Positions 31,906-43,389 are shown, counted from the stretch's first letter. The stretch is 64,000 nucleotides of DNA from Thereva unica (GCA_949987705.1 OX465281.1:79946543-80010542), one strand, 5' to 3'. Notes: a model not told the origin generated them from the letters alone. A program made the numbers and translations.

Positions 31906-33089
31906 CAGTGGCGTAGCTGTGGTCAGCGTGGCCCCCCCGCAAAAATGTTAACAGGGGCCCCCCTTAAATAACCCAATAACCCATCAATCTGAAATTTTAA
32001 TATCTTAATAAAAATCAATAATGTAAAATTTTTAAACTCCTCAATTCCAATAGCTAAGGAAAAATAAACTTCAGCTCTGTTATATACTTAGTTAAACAGA
32101 AAATTGTAGAATTTATTCATAAGGCTAATAAATGGATTTTAATTCAGGTTAAAAAATTAAAATGAAAATTATTTCATTAGGTTATATTATAAACAAATTA
32201 CATGTAATGTTCCAGTTTATGAACGAAATCTTTCTGAGCGCTTGGCATTTTTATTCGCGAAGTCTTCTATTATCGTATCGATATTTAATTTTTTAGCTCT
32301 CTCGCATTCTATTGACAACATAGCCAAACCTGTTAATCTTGCTTGTGACATCGTGCTTCTCAAATAGTTTTTTATTATTTTTAGCTTCGAGAAAGACCGC
32401 TCTGCTGATGCTACAGTAACAGGTAATGTCAAGTATAACTTTATCGCTATTATTACATCGGGGATGTTACTTACAAACGACGAATGATTTTTGATCAAAT
32501 ATTTACAAAGATCGCCGATTGACATATTATTTGACAGATGTTTCTTTATTAAATTTCTAATTGACAAAAGCTGATGAGTAAAATCAATAGACAGTTCTTC
32601 GGAATAAAAACTTATTAAATCTTCTGATGCTTTCGATAATTCTTCATCCTCCATTCTTTGCAAATTTACTGGAAAAAGGCAGCGAAATTGTTGGCTTACT
32701 TCTCTTACTCCTTCGAATCGAGTGCTTAATTGTCCAATGATAATATCCAGGTGGGCGTTAAAAATATGAACTTTAAAAGACTGCTTTGCATCTAGAATTG
32801 TTTGATGAGCTGACTCGTCGAAAAAAGTTTTCGTTCGTTTTCGCCTTTTTTCTTGAAAATTAACATCTATTCCCCAACTCTCAGCTAAAATAGACGATTC
32901 TTTAACTATGCTTTCAAAATTATTTCGCAAGTTTTTAACATTTTCAAGTGATGTTTGCAATAGCTCTGTGGCATATAACAAGTCGGTTTGTTTTGATTGT
33001 AACTGTTTTGATACAAAATTTGTAATTTCCAGTACTTTGCACTCCAAGACGAGAAAAATTACGAATTCAAATTTGTTCATCTTATTATA

Positions 33090-34979
33090 TATTAATAAAA
33101 GAAAGTGTGTGTCTGTAAGTCTGTGTGTCTGCTTGTGCGTACCGTCACGCATTGTAGCCAAACTAGAAGAGATAGAAATCTGAAATTTTTTTTGTAGATG
33201 CATGGATACCCCAGAAGGTGGAAGTAAGTTTCCGATTTTCGCTATTTTGATTATTTTTTTTTTAATTAATTAATTAGTACGATTTGTCACCATTTTTTAC
33301 GCTCTACGCCTGGTATCTCGGCTAATGTATATCGTAGAACATTATTAATGCCACCAATTGAAAGATTAGACAATTCTGGTTTAAAATTATTTGTTTAAAA
33401 TCTCAGAAAGGCGATTTTTCGAAATTCATCCCCTAAGGGAGTGAAATGGGGTTTACCCAAACCGCTGGAGCTATAGGGCTGAAATTTTGACAGTGCATCC
33501 CTATAATGACGTGGACATCCACTAACAAGCAATTTTGCGAAATTCATCCCATAAGGGGGTGAAATGGGGTCAACCCAAAACCGCTGGAGCTATAGGGCTG
33601 AAATTTTCACAGTGTATCCATATAATGACGTGGACATCCACTAACAAGCGATTTTGCGAAATTCATCCCATAAGGGGGTGAAATGGGGTCAACCCAAAAC
33701 CGCTGGAGCTATAGGGCTGAAATTTTCACAGTGTATCCATATAATGACGTGGACATCCACTAACAAGCGATTTTGCGAAATTCATCCCATAAGGGGGTGA
33801 AATGGGGTCAACCCAAAACCGCTGGAGCTATAGGGCTGAAATTTTCACAGTGTATCCATATAATGACGTGGACATCCACTAACAAGCGATTTTGCGAAAT
33901 TCATCCCATAAGGGGGTGAAATGGGGTCAACCCAAAACCGCTGGAGATATAGGGCTGAAATTTTCACAGTGTATCCCTATAATGACGTGGACATCCACTA
34001 ACAAGCAATTTTGCGAAATTCATCCCATAAGGGGGTGAAATGGGGTCAACCCAAAACCGCTGGAGCTATAGGGCTGAAATTTTCACAGTGTATCCATATA
34101 ATGACGTGGACATCCACTAACAAGCGATTTTGCGAAATTCATCCCATAAGGGGGTGAATTGGGGTCAACCCAAAACCGCTGGAGCTATAGGGCTGAAATT
34201 TTGACAGTGAATCCCAATAATGACGTGAACATCCACCAACAAGCGATTTTTCGAAATTCGTTCCCCAAAGGGGGAAATGGGGTTTACCCAAACCGCCTGA
34301 GCTATAGGGCTGAAATTTTGACAGTGCATCCCTATAATGACGTGGACATCCACTAAGAAGCGATTTTTCGAAATTCATCCCCTAAGGGGGTGAAATGGGG
34401 TTTACCAAACCGCTGGAGCTATAGGGCTGAAATTTTGAAAGTGCATCCCTCTAATGGCGTGGACATCCACTAAGAAGCGATTTTTCGAAATTCATCCCAT
34501 AAGGGGGTGAAATGGGGTCAACCCAAAACCGCTGGAGCTATAGGGCTGAAATTTTGACAGTGCGTCCCTATAATGACGTGGACATCCACTATAAATCGAT
34601 TTTTCGAAATTCATCCCTTAAAAGGGTGAAATGGAGTTAACCCAAACCGCTGGGGCTGAAGGGCTGAAATTTTGACAGTGCATCCCTATAATCACGTGGA
34701 AATGAATGACTCAAAATTCACTTTATTTAGGATTCCTTTGTCACTTCTCTTGATGACATATACACACCAATCTCTGCTTCAAAACTTGCAGATTTGTTGA
34801 GCAGAGTGATATACGCAGCAATTTGTTTACCATGTTTATTAAAAAAATGCTCTATAATAAACCTTTTTTAGGGATAATAACAACTGACTTTTTTGTTTGT
34901 TTTTTTCAAGGAAAACAGTGCACATAATAAACAGTTTTTATTTAAAGGCGTTGCAAGACACGCGGGTTTTATGCTAGTA
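33090..34979 (-). mobile_element. Helentron-like (HINE/Lep1-type) non-autonomous element with internal tandem repeats
   Basis: On the minus strand the element starts with TACTAGCATAAAACCCGCGT and ends with a CAGACACACAGACTTACAGA stretch, then CACACACTTTCTTTTATTAA. These are the typical head (CTAGxxxxxACCCGCG) and tail (CAGACxGACAGACTTTC) of insect non-autonomous Helentrons. Both flanks carry TTATTATA, either microhomology at the insertion site or a duplication. It interrupts the hAT transposase between the ILYN and MNKFEFV segments. It has no Rep-helicase. Its middle is an array of a 119-bp repeat, as is common in this class. Confidence 0.75.
33405..34695. repeat. 119-120 bp tandem array, about 11 units
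   Basis: Each unit contains CGAAATTCATCCC(C/A)TAAGG, GGTGAAATGGGGT, a CCGCTGGAGCTATAGGGC block, TGAAATTTT(G/C)ACAGTG and ATAATGACGTGGACATCCAC. The middle units (about 33,540-34,140) are almost identical, while the outer ones are more diverged (for example GGTTTACCC instead of GGTCAACCC). That gradient suggests recent unequal exchange in the centre. It sits inside the Helentron-like element. Confidence 0.95.
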
Positions 34980-35947
34980 TTATTATATAGAATTTGTGCA
35001 TCATCTCTCGTTTCCCTATCATTGCATAATAGATTTATTTTTAATAAGGCTTTCATAACTTGTTTAAAGCCTGTACGACAAGCATAAATAGCATCGTGTC
35101 TGGCTGACCACCGAGTTGTACACAATTTTTTTAATACAGGATGTTTTAGAGCATCTGCAGCCGTTACTTCAAGTAAAGTTTCCCAACGCTTTATACTGAC
35201 ACTAAAGAACACATATACTTTCTGGAGAATTTCATAAAAAGTTTTCATCTGTGCTAAAGATTTAACAGAGTCTTCCAAAACTAAATTTAAGTTATGAGCT
35301 AGGCAGTGTACATAAGATGCTTTTTGCTGTATATTTTTGATTCGTTTTTGTAAACCAGAATACATTCCACTCATTACGTTTGCCCCATCATATCCCTGAC
35401 CACGACAATTTTCAATAAAAATATTATTATCTTTTAAAATTTTCAAAATCTCAGTTTCTAGCCCATTGGCACTTTGGTCAATAACATGAAAAAATCCCAA
35501 AAAACTTTCTTGGACAATTAACTCACAAAGATTACCATCGTTATCGTAAATTGTAGTAACATATCGAATAACAACACTTAGTTGGTCTTGTTTTGATATA
35601 TCTTGTGTTGTATCTAAGATTAAGGAATAAAACGTACTATTTTGTATATCCTGAATGATGCCTCTTTTAACTTGAAGAGATAGTAACAGAATTAGTTCAT
35701 TTTGTATCTCGGGACTTAAGTAATTTATTCTCTTATGCTCTGAGTTCATTAGGCTATATAAGATGCCATCATATTTTGCCAAGAGATCAACTACAGATAA
35801 GAAGTTACCTCTGTTGTGTACGTCAACTTCTTTTTCTTTCTGTTCACGGTGTCCACGAAAAGCTAAATTACAACTGGCCAACATCAAAATAACATCAACG
35901 ATTCGCTTCAAAACTTCTTTCCAAAAAATGATTTTTTCTTTTTAGTA

Positions 35948-37448
35948 CAGTCAAATTAAGCCGAAAAAAGCGAAATAGCGGAAATGGTCGGGTACAGGCT
36001 GAAAATTGGCACAGAGCTTCCTTTTAGGGTTCTTAATAAGAGGTTATAAAGTCTACCGATTTTCTACCCCGGGAACCTTTCTTTCTAGGGGGTTTTAGGA
36101 TCAAAATATCTGTTTTTTGCAAATGCATCTGAAACCGTAAGTCCTATCATAAAAAAATGTTCACAAAGTTTGTAGCTCATATAATTATCTACAAAAAATG
36201 TTATTATACATTTTGCCGTACGTATTGCCATTCATGAGATATCACCGTTTTAAAGATTTAAAATATTCATATGAACTCATTCATGACTTGTATAGGTTTT
36301 CCGACGTTCAAGTTGGACTACTTTTCTAATTTTTTCAGGGGTCATTCCTGGATGTATTTGGAGGAAAAATGTGTTCTAGATAGGGGGTTAACCACTAAGA
36401 TACAGGGTGTTCGCGAAAAAACAATGTCTTTTTTTGTCATTTATTTAGAGTTGAATAACTCCTAGACCAATTATCGTAAACCAATATACTTAGACTCATC
36501 ATTTAGGTCAAAGTGTATTCTTTTATTTGATATAAAGATCAGGAACTTGAGTTGCTCCGTTTAGAAGATATGTAGGTTCAAAGCATGAGCGAAATGTTTA
36601 AATGCCTAATGATATTTTTTATTCAATTTTACATTCACAGCTTCAAAATTCAAGCAACATATTTTATCACAAATCATGCAGAAATCAATACACTCACTAT
36701 CTGACATAATTTAGATGTAATTTTGTATTATTGTTCTAATTTGGACCATTTGGTAAAAAAACAGAAAATATACTTTAAATTGAATAAAAAATATCATTAG
36801 GCTTTTAAACATTTCGCTCATGCTTTGAACCTACATATCTTCTAAACGGAGCAACTCAAGTTCCTGATCTTTATATCAAATAAAAGAATACACTTTGACC
36901 TAAATGATGAGTCTAAGTATATTGGTTTACGATAATTGGTCTAGGAGTTATTCAACTCTAAATAAATGACAAAAAAAGACATTGTTTTTTCGCGAACACC
37001 CTGTATCTTAGTGGTTAACCCCCTATCTAGAACACATTTTTCCTACAAATACATCCAGGAATGACCCCTGAAAAAATTAGAAAAGTAGTCCAACTTGAAC
37101 GTCGGAAAACCTATACAAGTCATGAATGAGTTCATATGAATATTTTAAATCTTTAAAACGGTGATATCTCATGAATGGCAATACGTACGGCAAAATGTAT
37201 AATAACATTTTTTGTAGAAAATTATATGAGCTACAAACTTTGTGAACATTTTTTTATGATAGGACTTACGGTTTCAGATGCATTTGCAAAAAACAGATAT
37301 TTTGACCCTAAAACCCCCTAGAAAGAAAGGTTCCCGGGGTAGAAAATCGGTAGACTTTATAACCTCTTATTAAGAACCCTAAAAGGAAGCTCCGTGCCAA
37401 TTTTCAGCCTGTACCCAAACATTTCCGCTATTTTTACTATTTTTCCTG
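35948..37448. mobile_element. 1.5-kb Tc1/mariner-type palindromic (foldback) element
   Basis: Flanked by TA (35,946-35,947 and 37,449-37,450) and begins CAG on both strands. The two arms, about 680 bp each (35,948-36,630 and 36,775-37,448), are near-perfect inverted copies around a ~145-bp loop. The outer ~30 bp differ between arms (CAGTCAAATTAAGCC versus CAGGAAAAATAG). No transposase was found. The open frames inside the arms are mirrored shadows. Confidence 0.85.
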
Positions 37449-38054
37449 TACTATTTAATTCTGAGTTTAATAAGCTGTCAATGGTTTTGTTATTTTTCCA
37501 CAAATCATAATGGTATGCAGCTTCTAAATGATACCGAGCCTTTTCGTGATGCTTTATTTTTTTGGAAAGTCCTTGCCAGTCGTTTATTCCTTCTGTCCAT
37601 TTAGAACGAAAAGAAGGGCTCATTCGCTCTCCGAACAGCCAACATGGCTCACAATAAACTTTATCGAGTAGGTTTGAATAGCATAACCATTTCCTTGATA
37701 ATGTAAGACTTGCATCGTTTGTTTTTATAGTATAGTATTCTATAGAAAAACTTCTATTATGTGAGTCTTTAGGAAACGGTCCATGCGGTTTACAAGGACC
37801 ATAGTTCATGATTTGTCTTTTTACTGCGTCACTTACAATTGGAATATTAATAAAGTATCCCCGATCCGAAGGAAAAGGCTGGTCGCTCCGCGATAGATCA
37901 ACAGAAACTGAGTCAACGATGTTGTTAGTCTGTTCGTCAATTAATTTTGTATCGAGCTCAGCTTTATCTTTATCTATCTCAGAGCTTGCACTATCGTGAA
38001 ATTCCGTAATAGGTATATGGACATCGTTGCCAATGGTTTCTGATACCTCAGCTT

Positions 38055-39247
38055 CTGAAATAAATTAGAAATAAATATTTGAGTACTTGACTAAAATTAA
38101 ATAACTGGATCTTTTAGTTGTTTTATACTGTTATAAAACATAACACCGTTTTTATTTTTACAAGGAAAAAAAACGAAATCAACCTTATCTTTTTTATTTT
38201 TAAATCAAATACTGAAATAGAGTTTTAAAGTTTGTTCGTGTTGATAAGTGAACTGTACGTGCGGAAACTATATTAGCATATGTGTATAGCAAATGTATTA
38301 ATAGAAAGTATACCATTATTATTTATTACTTTCTGCAAGTGTTGTTAATGCCCGCCCTGATCAACAAAACCTCGGCTTTGCCTCGGTCTTGCGAAAGTCG
38401 GGCGGCCATCCACCACGACCACGTGCAGCTCACTCAACTGACCTGGGGTCTAATCACGTCCTTCGAGAGACGCGATACGGTTTGAGATTGACCGTCATCC
38501 CACCCCCGCGGGGATAGGGCAGGGGTGGCCAGGGGGACCTTTGTTACATTTTTGTCACGTTTTAGCACATTTGTGACGGTCAAACTCGAACGCAATCATA
38601 TATATATATAACCAAACGTAAAGAAATTAAGATCCATACACAGGTCATGTGATGGATTAATCGACCACGGGATCAGGCCCCTGCTGCTCTATCGAAATAA
38701 CAGTAGCAGAAGTTTAAGTTTTGTACCACGCTTCACGCTACGTGAGGAATCCGTGAGGGCGCGCTGACGCAGGTCAGAAAAAAAGCAATAGATATATACA
38801 TAGTCAAGGGGACAAGCAGCCAGCAACTATGTTTTTCTTAATTAACATTGTTTAATAAACGTACTTCCGGCCGTGCTATGAAGAAAAATCGTATGTGACA
38901 TATGGCCAATAAATTAAAGACACCGGCTTCGCCTCGGGCGTTATATGACGCAGGCCGGGATCTTCAATTTTCTGCCTTTGTGTCAGTTTATACTAATTTC
39001 TGATTAAAAGAGCAAAGAGTTTGAGAATGACGAGTAAATAATGACAGTGATGCGCAGTAGAGGTATCCATGAGTTTTTTTCGAATACATGTGAAATACAA
39101 AATTTTTTTCGAAAAATAACGTTCCAGTATTTGCACCCCTCTAGTACATAGCCTAACCTAATCGCACGTAATTACATAAATAATAAGTTTTGGAGAATGT
39201 CGAAACATGTTCACACAAAGTATATTTTTTCTTTAAACTAAACCAAC
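38055..39247 (-). other. Intron of the hAT transposase with a GC-richer insertion
   Basis: Lies between the proposed donor at 39,247 and the acceptor at 38,055. Part of it (about 38,337-38,970) is more GC-rich than the surroundings and contains related strings CTCGGCTTTGCCTCGGTCTT and CGGCTTCGCCTCGGGCGTT, an (AT)n microsatellite at about 38,599, and a GTGAGGGCGCGCTGACGCAGG block. It looks like another inserted repeat, but I could not find both ends. Confidence 0.5.
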
Positions 39248-40222
39248 CTGGACCTTTATCAGGTCTGTTAATCCATGACATCAGTTTTTGAGAAGATTTT
39301 TTTGTATCAACTTCTTTTACTTTCTTTAATCTGCGCTTTTCAGCTCCACTTTGATAAGTACGTTTCATTTTTTCTAGTGTTACAAATTATAGCGTAAGGA
39401 TATACTTAAAACAACTTTATTTTGCGAAAAAACACTTAATAGATCTCAACTACATGACAAGATTGCACAATCGATAAATCAAAACATGCAAGTTAGGCCT
39501 AGCTTACAAGAGTAAGGGTACGGTTACGTGGAGCAGGCATAGCGCGTCAAAGAGATATAGCAACTGATTTATGAGCCACGACACCAGCGCACCATTGGCA
39601 AAATTTAGATGCGAAAATTTAAATACTTAATACATCTCTACATCTATTTCTACGCAAATATATGCGATTGCGTTGAATATATCAGAATCCTTTACAAAGA
39701 GAGAAAGACTAGTACAATTATAAACGTTGCTTACATTATTTTAAAAAGGAAAAATTTAATCGCCGTAATCTTCGAACCAGGCGTCAATAAGTATCAATTT
39801 GTAATGATTTTTTTTACGAGTATAATTTTTTAAGGTTATTGGGCGATGTGGTCAATTGATTTTTTTTATATTGTAAGTCATAATGCGTTGATTCACTGCA
39901 AGTAAAGTTAAGGGGTTATTGGGGGAAAGCGGTTGATATTGGATTATTGGGATAGTAGATTTTTTTAAATTATTACAGTAGTGAGCACTGGCGGGGGCCC
40001 CCCGATGCGTGGGCCCCCCCCCGCACCGCGGGGTCTGCGGACCCTCAGCTACGCCACTGAGCCGAGCATAAAAGAACGGACTTGGATCATGGAAGAAATT
40101 TAGTTTTTTACAGTTGTAGTTCTAATTTTTGATATGTTCTGTCGCAATTTATATCAGTCTCTAAAACTTATTAAAAATATTTCTGATTTAAAAAGATTTA
40201 TAAAAATGTTTAATTGACTTAG

Positions 40223-40297
40223 GGGGCCTCGGTGGTCTAGGGGTAAGGCGCCTGACTACTATCCCAGAGGTCCCGGGTTCGAATCCCGGCCAGCCCC
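40223..40297 (+). promoter_or_regulatory. tRNA-like SINE head with pol III A and B boxes
   Basis: 75 nt with tRNA-like order. The anticodon arm is poorly paired (only CTG/CAG remains) and two acceptor positions mismatch, so it should not be called a working tRNA. The A and B boxes are positioned as an internal RNA polymerase III promoter for the SINE. Confidence 0.75.
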
Positions 40298-40703
40298 ACG
40301 GTCCTTCGCCTTTTCCACTTTCCCACCCACATAACTTTCCTCCTTTCTTCTCCCCTCTTTACATTCCTGATTCCTCCTGTCATAGCTTTCACTAGTCCTT
40401 CCCCGCTCCACCAAGCGCATGTCATCGGTTGGCTGATGAGATTCAACTCGTTTCAGGAGGCATAACACTCCAGCGAGTTGTTTCTCAAATGCCGCGATGC
40501 CAGAGTCGCGAAATGGTTGGAAGTAGGTGGAATAAAAATATCGCGGCTAGGCTGTGGCAGCTCCTTCCTACTTCTCTCTCTCTCTTTCTACTCTCTTTCT
40601 ACCGGCTAGAGCTGCTGTTTGACAAATCTATACGAAAAAAATAGATTGTCGAACAGTACAAAGGGGCTTTCCCTAAGCCTCTAGTCTATCACATAAAAAA
40701 AAA
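40223..40703 (+). mobile_element. tRNA-derived SINE sharing its tail with LINE-A
   Basis: The head at 40,223-40,297 is tRNA-like with an A box (TGGTCTAGGGG), a B box (GGTTCGAATCC), and acceptor ends GGGGC and GCCCC. A pyrimidine-rich body follows, including a (TC)n tract at about 40,575. The 3' end, CTAGTCTATCACATAAAAAAAA, closely matches the LINE-A end at 3,832-3,854 (TTAGACTATCACATAAAAAAAA). A shared 3' tail is how SINEs recruit a partner LINE's reverse transcriptase. The internal pol III promoter boxes look intact. Confidence 0.85.
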
Positions 40704-40727
40704 TTAACAAAAGGTAACTTTCAATTA

Positions 40728-41026
40728 CACAGCCCCACAAAAAAAACAGTTTCAGACCTGGGGGTCTCACTAGGCTTACTATATGTTTTCGGGGTCGCTG
40801 AATCTGAATATGAGGTCTATATAGCTCTATCGGGTCTAGGATTAGCCATAACCTCAAAAAATAAGCCGAAAAGGGGGTTTTAAGGCTTATTTTTTGAGGT
40901 TATGGCTAATCCTAGACCCGATAGAGCTATATAGACCTCATATTCAGATTCAGCGACCCCGAAAACATATAGTAAGCCTAGTGAGACCCCCAGGTCTGAA
41001 ACTTTGTTTTTTTTTGTGGGGCTGTG
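40728..41026. mobile_element. 299-bp near-perfect palindromic MITE with TTA duplication
   Basis: Each half is about 140 bp and nearly identical in inverse orientation, starting CACAGCCCCACAAAAAAAAC and meeting around 40,870. TTA occurs at 40,725-40,727 and 41,027-41,029. It contains the string GGGTCGCTGAATCTGAATAT. Transcripts from either strand would form a long hairpin. Confidence 0.85.
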
Positions 41027-41082
41027 TTATTTTTCCAAATAAATTTATGAAATTTTGCAGAACTACCAACCCTTAAAATTAA

Positions 41083-41341
41083 CACTAGGTTTACTGAGAT
41101 TTCTTATATACCTATCTCTACGGCACGCGTCAATTTGACACATTTATAAAAAATGAGCATTTTGTAGAATAAATAAATAATTCGTTTATTGAAAGGGAAA
41201 GAATATAACTTTTGACAAATATTCGTCTCACTAAATGGATAGTAGTAAGTACGTGTAGTAAGAGATAAATCTAAGCGATTTCCAAATTTTTCTACGTGAA
41301 ATTTTGAATGCGTCAAATTGACGCGCTTCGTAAACCTAGTG
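41083..41341. mobile_element. piggyBac-type MITE, 259 bp, TTAA flanks
   Basis: TTAA at 41,079-41,082 and 41,342-41,345 encloses CACTAGGTTTAC...GTAAACCTAGTG, a perfect 12-bp TIR. A subterminal GCGTCAATTTGAC is repeated in inverse orientation. TTAA duplication indicates piggyBac mobilisation. No coding region. Confidence 0.85.
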
Positions 41342-42152
41342 TTAAAGAAAACAGAACAAAATTATAAAAGCTCTGGATTTTCCAATGAGATGTGTCTTGG
41401 ATATGGTTGTTACACAAGCTATTTTTGTATCACAGGTTTTGATCCAAATCTTTTTTGGATCAAGTTGTTGTTTTTGGTTTGCTTGAAAGTTAATAATCTG
41501 AGTGGGATCACGGTGTAAAAAGAACGCAGCTATTAGGGCTATTGAGAACTTATAACTGTATAGCCTAATCTTTTATAAACCTACCCGAGTGGCATTTAAA
41601 AAGGGAATTGCCTCAGGAACCTGCCCTAAAAAGGTGGGCCTTATAAAGCATTCCATACGAAGTCTACATGAGGCAGTGGGTCTAGCACCATAGGGCTATG
41701 TCTACCTCCTAAAAACCCTAGTCAGACATAACCCCATATAACTTTTTACATTTTATCGGCTATCTGTTCACTGCTCCCCAACCCACAATGGTTATGCTCC
41801 GCCGCCCCGGATTGTCATCATCACAAAATGAAAACTTAAATGGAAGCAATATTTAATATTATGTCTGTTTACGTTCTCTTCTTCCTCTGTATTTATCAGT
41901 TGCGGTTCCTCTTTGGAAGCAAAGGAAGCACTGCTTCCCTTGACCAACTAAGCTTCATAAAAATTAATTTAAACATATAAAGATTAATCACAAGAAAAAT
42001 CTCAGTATATTTCTTCCTCTGGAAACACTAAGGGTGAGTTGCACCACATCATTTATCAAAGTTATTGTTAAAATTAACTTTAACAATAACAAAGTTGTTA
42101 AAGTTCCAGTTTGTAAAAATGAGTTGCTCCACCCAACCGTTTGTTAAAGTTA
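41342..42152. other. Unidentified sequence with possible hAT terminus
   Basis: No gene was recognised. At about 41,899, CAGTTGCGGTTCCTCTTTGG resembles the reverse complement of 51,875-51,921 and 26,949 onward. At 42,055-42,105 there is a palindromic run of GTTAAAATTAACTTTAAC type. Confidence 0.45.
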
Positions 42153-43028
42153 TCGTTAACGGCTACTTTGATTTAAATTTACATTTTTGTGTATTTATAA
42201 GTTTAACAGTTTGTGTGTTTGTTGAAAATGGCACCCCTGTCTGGAACTATGACAACTGTCAAAGTTAACAATAACAATAACACTAACCAGGCGACATAAC
42301 ATTTTAACGTTAACTATAACCAGCGAGCAATAATAATAAGAGTGATGAGCTAGAACAAATTTTCAAAAATGTTTCATTGTCCTTGAGATCAGCTGATAAA
42401 AATTTCAATGCGAGTGAAAAAGTCAAAATATCACAGAATTAATATCTATGATAAAAGGAGGCAGCATTACTTTCACACTACACGCAATGTGTATGAAAGA
42501 AAGATAAAAAATGAAGGGGAAGTACGAGTGAACAATAAGGGACAATACAAGCGCAATCAAGTAACGCGAGTGCTGTACCAACTCGAAATTTAACCCCATA
42601 CATACTCAAATTCTATACCGCCACGTGCTCTGTTCCCACGTTGCCTCAATTTGAATGTAAACATTGCAATAGGAAGGGGAATCAAGGAAAATTTCTGTTT
42701 CGTTCATACTCTTGTGCTTTTTGCATAGAACATATCTGCATCGCGTGTTTGTTAATATTTTTTTTTGAATTTTTCCTTAATGTTATTGCTTATTTCTTCT
42801 TTCATATGTTTAACTCTTTTACTTGTCCTTGAGCTCTACCTAATCACTCTTGTTATTATTGCTCGCTGCTATAACCAAGCATATTCGGCCTGTTAGTGCT
42901 ATTGCTATTGTTAACTTATGACAGTGGTCATAGACCCAGACAGGGGTGCCATTTTCAATAAACTCACAAACTGTAAAACTTATAAATACACAAAAATGTA
43001 AATTTAAATGTAAATTTAAATCGTTAAC
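42153..43028. mobile_element. Foldback-type transposon with ~190-bp TIRs
   Basis: The arms run 42,153-42,345 and 42,838-43,028, both beginning CGTTAAC. They share TTTTTGTGTATTTATAAGTT, a TGAAAATGGCACCCCTGTCT stretch and CAGCGAGCAATAATAA. The interior (about 42,346-42,837) is homologous to 21,356-22,055. No transposase was found. Small indels between arms show age. The TSD is uncertain. Confidence 0.8.
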
Positions 43029-43188
43029 GATATATAATATTTTTTGTAGATAAATAAGTGATTCAACTCTTTTGTTCAGGATTTTGCTTTGTAAAGTTAA
43101 TATGTTCGGAGTTATAGTGCTTCAAACTTTATATATTACTTTCTTTGCACTATATTTCTTTAACGGTTAACTCGTCATTTTTATGAAT
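43029..43188. repeat. Dispersed repeat, partner at about 55,020-55,185
   Basis: Shared strings include ATATGTTCGGAGTTATAGTG / ATATGTTCGGAGCTACATGT, GTGCTTCAAACTT and CACTATATTTC(T/G)TTAA, followed by GGTTA(A/G)CTCG. Function and full extent are unknown. Confidence 0.75.
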
Positions 43189-43389
43189 TGTATTTTTTTT
43201 TTTATTATTGCAACTTATAAAAATATGTACATAGTGATTTAATTTACAAAGTATGGTCTAAGTTAGCCCTCACATAAGAAAACGTGCAATCCTAGCAATC
43301 TTAACTTCTTGGAATTTCTTATATCTAGGTGCAGCAAGTTCTATTTTATAACTTTAAAATTTAGTGGTGTATTATTGATATTATAATAA

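Larger units (their letters stand above)
32217..39368 (-). pseudogene. hAT transposase, TTF/ZMYM1-type, two exons, split by two insertions
   Basis: Exon 1 (39,368-39,248, starting MKRTYQSGAEKRR) ends at CCAG|GTTGG. Exon 2 begins at 38,054 after TTTATTTCAG, and the junction keeps the frame (AEVSETIGND follows). Exon 2 gives the TTF zinc finger (RKWLCYSNLLDKVYCEPCWL), is cut at 37,449 by the palindrome, and resumes at about 35,946. There it shows ILDTTQDISKQDQLSVVIRY (first Asp), GQGYDGANVMSG, VHCLAHNLNLVL and TTRWSARHDAI. It is cut again near 34,987 by the Helentron-like element and ends at 33,089-32,217 with the dimerisation domain (LPVTVASAERSFSKLKIIKN, MSQARLTGLAML). One extra frameshift seems to lie near 35,930. 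Apart from this the conserved residues are present. Confidence 0.85.
31906..40059 (-). mobile_element. hAT transposon, 8.15 kb, with two large nested insertions
   Basis: Ends CAGTGGCGTAGCTG and CAGCTACGCCACTG form perfect 14-bp TIRs, flanked by AGCCGAGC at 31,898-31,905 and 40,060-40,067. The minus-strand transposase is spread over 32,217-39,368 and interrupted by a Helentron-like insertion (33,090-34,979) and a Tc1/mariner-type palindrome (35,948-37,448). Without these two the element would be about 4.8 kb, similar to the hAT at 27,125. The TIR differs from that element's, so this is a separate family. Confidence 0.92.

Noticed and set aside
34139..34378. Frames in the 119-bp tandem array
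   Set aside because: Produced by repetition of the unit (period close to a multiple of three); no protein family recognised.
33405..34695. CRISPR array
   Set aside because: The units are contiguous 119-bp tandem repeats with no unique spacers, in a eukaryotic transposon.
36271..37140. Frames inside the palindrome in the 31,906 hAT
   Set aside because: Mirrored shadows in inverted arms; no domain.
40223..40297. Functional tRNA gene
   Set aside because: The anticodon stem does not pair properly, acceptor positions mismatch, and the sequence runs straight into a SINE body with a LINE-type tail.
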